A stretch of DNA of 64,000 nt from VRUE01 sp963805475 (GTDB lineage Bacteria > Actinomycetota > Thermoleophilia > Solirubrobacterales > 70-9). The position numbers and the translations under genes were made by a program. The stretch spans positions 222,433 to 286,432 of the forward strand of contig CAWDUO010000002.1 of assembly GCA_963805475.1 (NCBI GenBank). Direction: 5' to 3'. Under the pieces are notes generated by a model. That model saw nothing but the letters and a program-made list of their open reading frames with translations. It made no database searches and was not told the DNA's origin. This document shows, piece by piece, positions 43,625 to 51,133 of the stretch. Numbering within the stretch: the first letter of the stretch is position 1; each line of letters starts with the position of its first letter.

Positions 43625-44271
43625 AGCTCGGCCGCCTGCCGCGGCGCCCGCCGCCGCTGGGGGCGAAGCTCGTCTGCGCCGCGGCGGGCGCGGTCGCGGC
43701 CTACGTCGCCGCGCCGGCGGCGCCGGGACGCATCTCCTGGCTGGTCGCCGCCGCCCTGCCGGGGGCCGGCTTCCTCGTCCCCGACGCCTGGGCCGAGCGC
43801 GAGGCGCGCCGCCGCCACCGCCGCCTGATCGCGGCGCTGCCCGACGCCCTCGACCTGCTGGCGATCGGCTCCGCGGCCGGCCGCGGCCCGGTGAGCGGCT
43901 TCGGCGAGATCGCCGCGGCCGGCAGCGGCCCGCTGGCCGAGGAGCTCGCCGCCGTCGTCGCCGAGGTCGAGTGCGGCCGGCCGCTGGCCGAGGCGCTCGC
44001 CGGCCTGCGCCAGCGCGTCCCCGGCGGCGAGGTCGCCACCCTCTGCGCCTCGATCGAGCGCTCGCGCCGCCTCGGCTCGCCGCTCGCCGACCAGCTGCGC
44101 CGCCAGTCAGCGTCCCTGCGCCGCGACCAGCGCCGCGCCACCGAGGAGCACGCCGCCCGCGCCGCCCCCAAGATCCAGCTCGTCGTCGCGCTGATCCTCG
44201 TCCCCTCGGTCCTGCTGATGATCGCCGCCGCGCTGCTCGCCAACGCCGACGTCCTTCTCGGCGGCTTCTAG
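43621..44271 (+). CDS. tadC: Tad pilus inner-membrane protein TadC (T2SF family)
   Basis: 216 aa, GTG start overlapping the tadB stop. N-terminal helices (LVCAAAGAVAAYVAAPAA, WLVAAALPGAGFLVP), a T2SSF domain (ALPDALDLLAIGSAAGRGPV ... LCASIERSRRLGSPLADQL) and a C-terminal helix (IQLVVALILVPSVLLMIAAAL). Last gene of the cluster; no pilin, prepilin peptidase or TadE/F genes follow. Confidence 0.88.
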   Translation: MKLGRLPRRPPPLGAKLVCAAAGAVAAYVAAPAAPGRISWLVAAALPGAGFLVPDAWAEREARRRHRRLIAALPDALDLLAIGSAAGRGPVSGFGEIAAAGSGPLAEELAAVVAEVECGRPLAEALAGLRQRVPGGEVATLCASIERSRRLGSPLADQLRRQSASLRRDQRRATEEHAARAAPKIQLVVALILVPSVLLMIAAALLANADVLLGGF

Positions 44272-44281
44272 CTCTCGCTCG

Positions 44282-44329
44282 TTCCGCTGTTCCTTTTCCC
44301 TGTTATTTCGGGGCAAAGGAACAGCGGAA
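44282..44329. repeat. Palindromic element, family A copy 4
   Basis: Perfect 15-bp arms TTCCGCTGTTCCTTT (44282-44296) and AAAGGAACAGCGGAA (44315-44329). It lies 10 nt after the tadC stop and upstream of the mraZ promoter region. Confidence 0.87.
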
Positions 44330-44379
44330 TACGTGAAGGGGGCGCAAGGGGAGTTGCAGAGGAGGGTTGTGTTGCAAAG

Positions 44380-44404
44380 TGGGAGGAAGTGGGTTAGAGT
44401 GCCC
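44380..44404 (+). promoter_or_regulatory. MraZ operator-like direct repeats
   Basis: TGGGA (44380-44384), TGGGT (44390-44394) and a weaker TGCCC (44400-44404), each separated by 5 nt. MraZ is known to bind TGGGN repeats on a 10-nt period upstream of its own operon, so this is a likely autoregulatory site. Confidence 0.7.
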
Positions 44405-44420
44405 GACGAGTTGAAGCCCA

Positions 44421-44463
44421 GGACCGGGGTGGTGAGGCTCCTCCCACCTCATCACTCCGGTCC
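44421..44463 (+). other. Long hairpin in the mraZ leader
   Basis: GGACCGGGGTGGTGAGG (44421-44437) pairs with CCTCATCACTCCGGTCC (44447-44463), 15 of 17 positions, 9-nt loop. It lies between the operator and the mraZ start and has no T-tract. It could affect leader stability or be another palindromic element. Confidence 0.55.
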
Positions 44464-44501
44464 AACTCTCTTCCCAGGCCGCAGAAAGGACACCGACGGG
44501 G

Positions 44502-44945
44502 ATGGCATTTCGGGGTCTCTACGAGCACAGCCTCGACGCCAAGGACCGGCTTACGGTCCCCTCGCGCTTCCGCGCCGCCCTCGCTGACGGGATCGTTCTC
44601 TCCAAGGGCTTCGACCCCTGCGTCTGGGTGCACACGACCGAGGAGTTCGAGCGGCTCTCGGACCGCTTCCTCTCGCCGCACAGCCCCTTCGGCCGAGACG
44701 CGCGCAGCCTGCGGCGCCGCTTCCACGGCGGCTCCTTCGACGAGAAGCTCGACTCGGCCGGCCGCATCCGCGTGCCGAAGCCGCTGATCGAGCATGCCGG
44801 CCTGGCCGGCCCCTGCGTGGTGATCGGCGCCGGCGAGTACCTGGAGATCTGGAACGCCGAGGCCTGGGCGGAGCAGGAGGAGGAGCTCGACGCCTCCGCG
44901 CCGGAGATCGCCGAGGGACTCGCCTCGGCCGGAGCGGGGGATTGA
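44502..44945 (+). CDS. mraZ: Transcriptional regulator MraZ
   Basis: 147 aa with two SpoVT/AbrB-like repeats: GLYEHSLDAKDRLTVPSRFR at the N-terminus and GSFDEKLDSAGRIRVPKPL in the middle, each with the D-x-K/S-x-R-x-x-V/I-P motif. It controls the dcw cluster by binding TGGGN repeats. The GAAAGGA ribosome-binding site lies about 11 nt upstream. First gene of the cell-wall operon. Confidence 0.95.
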   Translation: MAFRGLYEHSLDAKDRLTVPSRFRAALADGIVLSKGFDPCVWVHTTEEFERLSDRFLSPHSPFGRDARSLRRRFHGGSFDEKLDSAGRIRVPKPLIEHAGLAGPCVVIGAGEYLEIWNAEAWAEQEEELDASAPEIAEGLASAGAGD

Positions 44946-44988
44946 GATGCGGGCTCTCGCCGCCGCTGAAAGCGCAACCCTTATCCGC

Positions 44989-45939
44989 ATGACCGACCAT
45001 CAGCCGGTCCTCGCCGACGAGCTGGTCGACCTGCTGGCGCCGCGGCCGGGCCAGGTCGCGATCGACTGCACCTTCGGCGCCGGCGGCCACGCGCGGCGCG
45101 TCGCCGACGCTCTCGGCTCTGACGGCGCATTGATCGGAATCGATCGCGATCCCGCGGCGCAGAGCCGTTTCGAGGCTTTTTCCGCCGAGGTCCCCTGCCG
45201 TACGCGCTTCCTCTCCGGCGACTTCGCGGCAGGTCTTCGCACCCTGCGCGGCGAAGGCATCCGCCCAGACATGGTCTACATGGACCTAGGAATCTCCTCG
45301 ATGCAGGTCGACACCGCGGAGCGCGGCTTCTCCTACTCCTACGACGCGCCGCTCGACATGCGGATGGACACGCGCCAGCAGCTCAGCGCCGCCGACGTCG
45401 TCAACGAGTGGCCGGAGTCGCGGATCGCCCAGGCGCTGCGCCGCTTCGGCGAGGAGCGCTACGCCGGCGGCATCGCCCGCGAGATAGTCAGGCGCCGCCC
45501 GCTGCGCACCACCTCGGAGCTGGTCGCCGCGGTCAAGGCGGGGATGCCGGCCTCGGCCCGCTTCGGCGGCGGCCACCCGGCCAAGCGCACCTTCCAGGCG
45601 CTGCGGATCGCCGTCAACGGCGAGCTCGACGCGCTCGACGACGCGCTGCCGGCGGCCTGGTCGATGCTGCCGCTCGGCGGCCGCCTGGCCGCGATCTCCT
45701 TCCACTCGCTCGAGGACCGCCGCGTCAAGCGCTTCCTCGCCGCCCGCGCCCGCGGCTGCGTCTGCCCGCCCGAGCTGCCGGTCTGCGCCTGCGGGCGCCA
45801 GCCCGAAGCCGAGCTGCTGACCCGGCGCGCCGTCGCGCCGGGAGCTGCCGAGGTGGCCGCGAACCCGCGCGCCCGCTCCGCCCACCTGCGGGCCGCCGTG
45901 AAGGTCGCCGCCGCGCAGAGCGCCGGGAGCGCCGCCTGA
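44989..45939 (+). CDS. rsmH: 16S rRNA (cytosine1402-N4)-methyltransferase
   Basis: About 316 aa from ATG 44989, which gives the usual M-T-D-H-Q-P-V-L start; ATG 44947 would add 14 residues. SAM-binding core CTFGAGGHARRV, IGIDRDPAA, MDLGISSMQVD, family motif ERGFSYSYDAPLDMRMD, and C-terminal AISFHSLEDRRVKRFL. Methylates C1402 in the ribosomal P site. Stop overlaps the ftsL start by one base. Confidence 0.95.
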   Translation: MTDHQPVLADELVDLLAPRPGQVAIDCTFGAGGHARRVADALGSDGALIGIDRDPAAQSRFEAFSAEVPCRTRFLSGDFAAGLRTLRGEGIRPDMVYMDLGISSMQVDTAERGFSYSYDAPLDMRMDTRQQLSAADVVNEWPESRIAQALRRFGEERYAGGIAREIVRRRPLRTTSELVAAVKAGMPASARFGGGHPAKRTFQALRIAVNGELDALDDALPAAWSMLPLGGRLAAISFHSLEDRRVKRFLAARARGCVCPPELPVCACGRQPEAELLTRRAVAPGAAEVAANPRARSAHLRAAVKVAAAQSAGSAA

Positions 45940-46436
45940 TGGCCGCCGCGGCGACAGCCCGCGCCGCGGCCGCGCCGGCCCGCGCGCCGCGCCGCAGGAA
46001 ACCGGCGCCGGCGCCCCGCCGGCGCGCCGCCCCCGCGCGCCGTCCCGGAGGTCAGCTGATCCCGATCGCGGTCGGCACGGCCAGCGTCGTGCGCGGCCTG
46101 CCCGACTCGGGCCTGATCGTGCGGATGACCCGCGGCCGCGCCTGGATCGCCGTGCTCGGCGTGCTCCTGGTCGGGATCGTCGCCCTCAACGTGATCACCC
46201 TCAGCTTCGCCGCCGGCGCCGGCCGCATCGGCCAGAACATCCAGGCGCTCGAAGAAGAGAACTCGATCCTGCGCAGCCGCGACGCGCAGCGCTCCGGCGC
46301 CGGGCGGATCGCGCGCGAAGGCGCGGCGCTCGGGCTGAGCGCGGCGGCGGTGGAAGAAGCCGGCGCCGTCGAGTACGTCCCGCGCGACGTGCGAACCGCC
46401 GCCGGGCGCCTCGCGGCCGCCGGGACCGGCTACTGA
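45939..46436 (+). CDS. ftsL: FtsL-like cell-division protein
   Basis: 165 aa. A long basic, Ala/Pro/Arg-rich cytoplasmic tail is followed by one membrane helix (AWIAVLGVLLVGIVALNVITL) and an extracellular coiled-coil-like segment (IGQNIQALEEENSILRSRDAQ). This topology and its place between rsmH and ftsI identify FtsL, which with FtsB/FtsQ activates septal peptidoglycan synthesis. Sequence conservation is low, as usual for FtsL. Confidence 0.8.
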   Translation: MAAAATARAAAAPARAPRRRKPAPAPRRRAAPARRPGGQLIPIAVGTASVVRGLPDSGLIVRMTRGRAWIAVLGVLLVGIVALNVITLSFAAGAGRIGQNIQALEEENSILRSRDAQRSGAGRIAREGAALGLSAAAVEEAGAVEYVPRDVRTAAGRLAAAGTGY

Positions 46437-46438
46437 GA

Positions 46439-48091
46439 ATGCGCACGATCGAGCGCAGGATCGGCCTCCTCTTCGCCGGCTTCCTGCTCTGCTTCCTCGC
46501 GATCGGCGCGCGGGCGCTGTGGCTGCAGGGGGTGCAGGGCGCGAAGCTCGCCTCCGAGGCGACCTACCAGCAGACCGAGACGGTGACCGTGCCGGGCCTG
46601 CGCGGCAGCGTGCTCGACCGCTTCGGCAACCCGCTCGCGGTCTCCGAAGACGCGAAGACGGTCTACGCGACCCCCTACCAGGTGAAGGACCCGCCGCGCA
46701 CGGCGGCCAGGCTCGCCGCGGTCCTCGACCTGAAGCAGGGGGAAGTGCTGAAGAGCCTGACTGAGGAATCGGGCTTCGCCTACATCGCCCGCAAGGTCGA
46801 CCTGCCGGCGGCGGCGCGGGTGGCGCGGCTCGAGCTTCCCGGGATCGGCGAGCTCCCCGACAGCCGCCGCACCTACCCGCAGGGCGACCTGGCCGCGCAG
46901 ACGGTCGGCACGGTCGGCGCGGAAGGGCAGGGCCTGACCGGCCTCGAGCAGAGCGAGAACTCGGTGCTGCGCGGCAGCGACGGCGAACGGCGGGTCGTCA
47001 ACGACGCGCTGGGCCAGCCGATCCGCACGGAAACGGCGAGGGAAGCCAGCGACGGGGAAGACGTGGAGCTGACCCTCGACCCGGCGATCCAGAAGAAGAC
47101 CGAGCAGGCGCTGGCCGAAGTCGGCGAAGCCTACGCGCCCAAGGGGGCGACGGCGATCGCGATGGACCCCCGCGACTCGCGGCTGCTGGCGGTCGCCAAC
47201 TGGCCGCCGCTCGACCCCGCCGACCTCGAAGCCGCGAGCCCGGAAGACCTGACGAACCGGGCGACCGGCTTCAACTACGAGCCCGGCTCGACCTTCAAGG
47301 CGTTCACGGTCTCGGCGGCGCTCGAGGAAGGCCTGGTCACGCCGACCAGCGGCTTCACGATCCCGCCTTCGCTCCAGGTCGCCGACCGCACCATCGAAGA
47401 CGCCGAGGAACACGGCACCGAGAACCTCAGCGTCGCCGAAATCCTCGCCAAGTCGTCGAACATCGGCGCGGTCGAGATCGGGCTGGAGCTGGGCGCCACC
47501 CGCTTCAGCAGCTGGATCGACCGCTTCGGCTTCGGCCGCCCGACCGGCATCCAGTTCCCCGGCGAGGAAGAGGGGATCGTGCCGAAGCTCGACGAATACT
47601 CGGGCTCGACGATGGGCAACCTGCCGATGGGCCAGGGCCTCTCGGTGACGCCGATGCAGATGGTCGCCGGCTACGCGGCGATCTGCGACGGCGGAGTGCT
47701 GCGGCAGCCGCAGCTGATCGCGAAGGTCGGCGAAGAAGCCGTGCGCGAGCCGCGCGGGCGCCGGGTGATCTCACCGGCGGTCGCCGAAGAGGTGCGGACG
47801 ATGCTCGAGGGCGTGCTGGAAGCGGGCGGCACGGCCTCCTCGGTCAGCGTCCCCGGCTACACCTTGGCGGGCAAGACCGGCACCGCACAGGTCGCCGAAA
47901 ACGGCGCTTACTCGGAAACCAAGTTCGTCGCCTCGTTCATCGGCTTCGCCCCGGCGCAGGACCCGCGGCTGCTGGTCGCGGTGATCGTCGATCAGCCGCA
48001 GGGGGAAATCTACGGTGGGTCGGTCGCTGCGCCGGCGTTCGGAAAGATCGCGGCGTTCGCGCTTCCTTATCTCGGGGTGCCGAAGGAATAG
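46439..48091 (+). CDS. ftsI: Septal peptidoglycan transpeptidase (class B PBP)
   Basis: 550 aa. One N-terminal helix (IGLLFAGFLLCFLAIGARAL), dimerisation domain with GLRGSVLDRFGNPLAVS, and a transpeptidase domain with PGSTFKAF (active Ser about residue 283), KSSNIGAVE (SxN, about 340) and GKTGTAQV (KTG, about 479). Cross-links septal murein, partner of FtsL/FtsW. 2 nt after ftsL. Intact. No PASTA domains. Confidence 0.94.
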   Translation: MRTIERRIGLLFAGFLLCFLAIGARALWLQGVQGAKLASEATYQQTETVTVPGLRGSVLDRFGNPLAVSEDAKTVYATPYQVKDPPRTAARLAAVLDLKQGEVLKSLTEESGFAYIARKVDLPAAARVARLELPGIGELPDSRRTYPQGDLAAQTVGTVGAEGQGLTGLEQSENSVLRGSDGERRVVNDALGQPIRTETAREASDGEDVELTLDPAIQKKTEQALAEVGEAYAPKGATAIAMDPRDSRLLAVANWPPLDPADLEAASPEDLTNRATGFNYEPGSTFKAFTVSAALEEGLVTPTSGFTIPPSLQVADRTIEDAEEHGTENLSVAEILAKSSNIGAVEIGLELGATRFSSWIDRFGFGRPTGIQFPGEEEGIVPKLDEYSGSTMGNLPMGQGLSVTPMQMVAGYAAICDGGVLRQPQLIAKVGEEAVREPRGRRVISPAVAEEVRTMLEGVLEAGGTASSVSVPGYTLAGKTGTAQVAENGAYSETKFVASFIGFAPAQDPRLLVAVIVDQPQGEIYGGSVAAPAFGKIAAFALPYLGVPKE

Positions 48092-48112
48092 GGACGGATG
48101 GTTGGTGGTGGG

Positions 48113-48235
48113 GCGGGGGAGGGGGTGTCCCTCCCGCTTGCTGGGTTTTTCGCCGGGAGACTTTGCGGCCGTCCGAGATCGTGGTTGGGGCGAAAAACGG
48201 ACGCCGCTGCGCCGGAGGGACACCCCCTCCCCCGC
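48113..48235. repeat. Large nested palindrome upstream of murE (family E)
   Basis: Perfect 22-bp outer arms (48113-48134 and 48214-48235; left arm begins GCGGGGGAGGGGGTG). A second pair, GTTTTTCGCC (48145-48154) and GGCGAAAAAC (48189-48198), lies inside. The whole 123-bp unit sits between ftsI and the murE promoter. Its T-rich/A-rich inner arms resemble those of families B-D. Confidence 0.8.
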
Positions 48236-48268
48236 TCTTGTAGCGCCTGCGATGCCCGATCTCAGACC

Positions 48269-48274
48269 TACAAT
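48269..48274 (+). promoter_or_regulatory. -10 box of murE (leaderless)
   Basis: TACAAT, near consensus, 7 nt before GTG 48282. It suggests an internal promoter in the dcw cluster and sets the murE start. Confidence 0.55.
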
Positions 48275-48281
48275 CCGGCGC

Positions 48282-49748
48282 GTGAGATTGGAAGAGCTTG
48301 GGGACGCGTTGGCTGGTGGTGCCCGGGTTGTCGGCGACGGCTCCGTTGGGGTGCGGGAGCTGGCTTATGACAGTCGTTGGGTAGAGGATGGGACGCTGTT
48401 CTTTTGCGTGCCCGGGGAGAAGGTCGACGGGCATGAGTTCGGGCCCGCCGCCGTTGATGCGGGGGCCGTCGCGTTGGTGGTGGAGCGGGAGCTTCCGGTG
48501 GATGTGGCGCAGGTCGTGGTTCCGGATGCGCGGGCCGCCATGGCGCCGATGGCGGCGCGGTTCTTTGGGGAACCCACGGAGGAGCTGAAGGTCGCCGGGA
48601 TCACGGGGACGAATGGGAAGACGACCACGGCGTTCCTGCTGCGGGAGGTGCTCGAGGCGGCGGGGGTGCGGTGCGGGCTGCTGGGGACGGTCAAGCAGGT
48701 CGTGGGCGGGGTCGAGGAGCCGGTCGAGCGGACCACGCCCGAGGCGATCGACCTGCAGCGGGCGTTCCGGCGGATGCTCGACGGGGGGGACGCGGCCTGC
48801 GTCACGGAGGTCTCCTCGCACGCGCTGGCGCTGCACCGATGCGACGCGATCCATTTCGACGTCGCCCTGTTCACGAACCTCACCCAGGACCACCTCGACT
48901 TCCACGCCGGCATGGAGGGCTACTTCCGCGCGAAGCGGCTGCTGTTCGAGACAGGGCCGGGGGTGGCGATCGTCAACGTCGACGACCCCTATGGGCGGCG
49001 GCTGGCGGAGGAATTCGAGTGCGTGACCTTCTCGGCCGAGGGCGCTGAGGCGGACCTGATGGCAGGCGACGTCGGCATCGGCGCCCTCGGCTCGGAGTTC
49101 ACCGTCGGTGGCGCTCGGGTGCGGGCCCGCCTTCCCGGCCGCTTCAACGTCTCGAATGCGCTGGCCGCCTTCGGCGCCGCTGTCGAGATGGGCGTTGAGC
49201 CGGAGGTCGCCGCCGCCGGTCTGGCCGAGGCCGCGCCGCCCCCCGGCCGCTTCGAGCCGGTCGACGAGGGGCAGCCGTTCTCGGTCCTGGTCGACTACGC
49301 GCACACTCCCGACTCGCTGGAGAACGTGCTGCGGGCCGCGCGCGAGACGACCGACGGCCGGGTGATCTCAGTCTTCGGCGCCGGTGGCGATCGCGACCGC
49401 GGCAAGCGGCCGCTGATGGGCCGTGCCGGGGCGGCGCTGTCCGACCTGGCCGTGATCACCTCCGACAATCCGCGCTCCGAGCATCCGGACGCGATCGTCG
49501 CCGAAGTGGCGGCGGGGGCGAAAGAGGGCGGCGAAGTCAAGCTCGAGGTCGATCGGCGCGAGGCGATCGCCCTCGCCCTCGCCGAAGCCCGGCCCGGCGA
49601 CGTCGTCGTGATCGCCGGCAAGGGGCACGAGCAGGGGCAGGAGCTCGAGGACGGCCGCAAGGTCCCCTTCGACGATCGCCAGGTGGCGCGCGAGGAGCTG
49701 CGTCGCCTGCTTGACGCGGGCAAGCCGCCGGTCGCCGAGTCGCGATGA
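48282..49748 (+). CDS. murE: UDP-MurNAc-L-Ala-D-Glu:meso-diaminopimelate ligase
   Basis: 488 aa from GTG 48282. Mur-ligase ATP loop GITGTNGKTTTAFLL (about residue 107), TEVSSHALAL, NLTQDHLDFH, VDYAHTPDSLENVL, and SDNPRSEHP (about 394); DNPR is the known specificity motif for meso-diaminopimelate. Adds the third stem-peptide residue in the cytoplasm. The first ~450 bp use clearly more GGG, GTT and GAT codons than the rest of the cluster. Overlaps murF by 4 nt. Confidence 0.94.
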   Translation: MRLEELGDALAGGARVVGDGSVGVRELAYDSRWVEDGTLFFCVPGEKVDGHEFGPAAVDAGAVALVVERELPVDVAQVVVPDARAAMAPMAARFFGEPTEELKVAGITGTNGKTTTAFLLREVLEAAGVRCGLLGTVKQVVGGVEEPVERTTPEAIDLQRAFRRMLDGGDAACVTEVSSHALALHRCDAIHFDVALFTNLTQDHLDFHAGMEGYFRAKRLLFETGPGVAIVNVDDPYGRRLAEEFECVTFSAEGAEADLMAGDVGIGALGSEFTVGGARVRARLPGRFNVSNALAAFGAAVEMGVEPEVAAAGLAEAAPPPGRFEPVDEGQPFSVLVDYAHTPDSLENVLRAARETTDGRVISVFGAGGDRDRGKRPLMGRAGAALSDLAVITSDNPRSEHPDAIVAEVAAGAKEGGEVKLEVDRREAIALALAEARPGDVVVIAGKGHEQGQELEDGRKVPFDDRQVAREELRRLLDAGKPPVAESR

Positions 49749-51133
49749 ACCTCACGGCGGAGCAGATCGCCGACGCGATCGGGGCGGAGATCCTTGCCCG
49801 GGGCGCTCCAGGCTCACCGCGGTGCGGCGTCATCGACTCCGGCGCGGCCGGCGAGGGCGACCTCTTCTTCGGCCTGCGCGGCGAGCACGTCGACGGCGCC
49901 GAGTTCGCCCCCGCGGCGCTCGCCGCCGGCGCCTGGGGCGCCGTCGTCGGAACAACCGCCGCGCGTTCGCTGTTTGTCGAGCCTGGGGCGACAAAAGGCG
50001 AACGCGCGGTGGGGGAGGGGGCTTCGTCGGCCGCATCGGGCTGGGTCTTCGCGGTCGACGACCCGCTCGCCGCGCTTCAGGGCCTGGCGCGGGCCTGGCG
50101 GCGGGCGCTCGGCGCTCCCGTCGTCGGCATCACCGGCTCGGTCGGCAAGACCTCGGTCAAGGACATCGCCCGGGCGCTGCTGCCCGGCCGCGTGCACGCC
50201 AACCGCCAGAACCTCAACACCGAGATCGGCCTGCCGCTGACCGTGCTCGAAGCGCCGGAGGACACCGAGCTGCTTGTGCTGGAGATGGCGATGCGGGGGG
50301 CCGGCCAGATCGCCGAGCTGGCGGCGATCGCCGAGCCGCGCGTCGCCGTCATCACCAACGTCGGCCCCGTCCACGTCGAGCTGCTCGGCTCGGTCGAGGC
50401 GATCGCCGCGGCCAAGGCTGAGATCCTCCCCGCGCTGCCCGCCGACGGCGTCGCCGTCGTCCCGGTCGAGGCCGGCGAGCTCGAGCCCCACCTGGGCGCC
50501 GCGCCGCGGCTGCTCCGCTTCGGCCCCGGCGGCGACGTCGACGCGGCCGAGATCCGCGTCGAGGACGGCGTCACCGAGGCGACGATCGACACTCCCGCCG
50601 GACGGGCGCGCTTCCACTTCCCCTTCGCCGAGCGCCACAACCTGGTCAACGCGCTCGCCGCGATCGGCGCCGGCGTCGCGCTCGGCGCGCCGCTCGAGGA
50701 GATGGCCGACCGCGCTGCGAGCATAGGATTCTCCCGCTTCCGGGGCGAGCGCCTCGAGCTTGGCGAAGGGATCGTCCTGGTCAACGACTGCTACAACGCG
50801 AACCCGGTCTCGATGCGCGCGGCGCTCGACCACCTGGCCTCGATCGGGGAGGCGCGGCGGGTCGCCGTGCTCGGCGAGATGGCCGAGCTCGGCCCCGGCG
50901 CGCCGGCCTTCCACCGCGAGGTCGGCGAGAACGCCCGCGCCGCCGGCGTCGACTTGCTGATCGGCGTCGGCGAGCCGGCGCGCGAGTACGGCCCCGACGA
51001 GCTGGTCGCCGACCCGGCCGAGGCGGCCGAGCTGCTCGCCGCCCGGCTCGAGCCCGGCGACGCCGTCCTCGTCAAGGGCTCCCGCTCGGCCGGCCTGGAG
51101 GCAGTCGCCGAAACCCTGGCGGAGCTGATCTGA
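49745..51133 (+). CDS. murF: UDP-MurNAc-tripeptide:D-alanyl-D-alanine ligase (with element-encoded insert)
   Basis: 462 aa, intact. N-terminal domain (TAEQIADAIGAEIL ... DSGAAGEGDLFFGLRGE), ATP loop GITGSVGKTSVKDIA (about residue 132), NTEIGLPLTVL, EMAMRGAGQI, ITNVGPVHVE, and NDCYNANPVSMRAAL. Adds D-Ala-D-Ala to complete the pentapeptide. Residues about 73-99 contain R-S-L-F-V-E-P-G-A-T-K-G-E-R-A-V, encoded by palindrome B2 and extra to the usual domain-1 sequence. The frame is kept. Confidence 0.94.
   Translation: MNLTAEQIADAIGAEILARGAPGSPRCGVIDSGAAGEGDLFFGLRGEHVDGAEFAPAALAAGAWGAVVGTTAARSLFVEPGATKGERAVGEGASSAASGWVFAVDDPLAALQGLARAWRRALGAPVVGITGSVGKTSVKDIARALLPGRVHANRQNLNTEIGLPLTVLEAPEDTELLVLEMAMRGAGQIAELAAIAEPRVAVITNVGPVHVELLGSVEAIAAAKAEILPALPADGVAVVPVEAGELEPHLGAAPRLLRFGPGGDVDAAEIRVEDGVTEATIDTPAGRARFHFPFAERHNLVNALAAIGAGVALGAPLEEMADRAASIGFSRFRGERLELGEGIVLVNDCYNANPVSMRAALDHLASIGEARRVAVLGEMAELGPGAPAFHREVGENARAAGVDLLIGVGEPAREYGPDELVADPAEAAELLAARLEPGDAVLVKGSRSAGLEAVAETLAELI
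49961..50007. repeat. Palindromic element, family B copy 2, inside murF
   Basis: Arms GCGCGTTCGCTGTTTGTCG (49961-49979) and CGACAAAAGGCGAACGCGC (49989-50007), 17 of 19 paired. It shares the TTCGCC-TTTTGTC core with B1 at 28041. Read in frame in an essential gene. Confidence 0.8.

Noticed and set aside
55..44329. Family A palindromes as a CRISPR array
   Set aside because: The copies are kilobases apart with no regular spacers and no cas genes are present.
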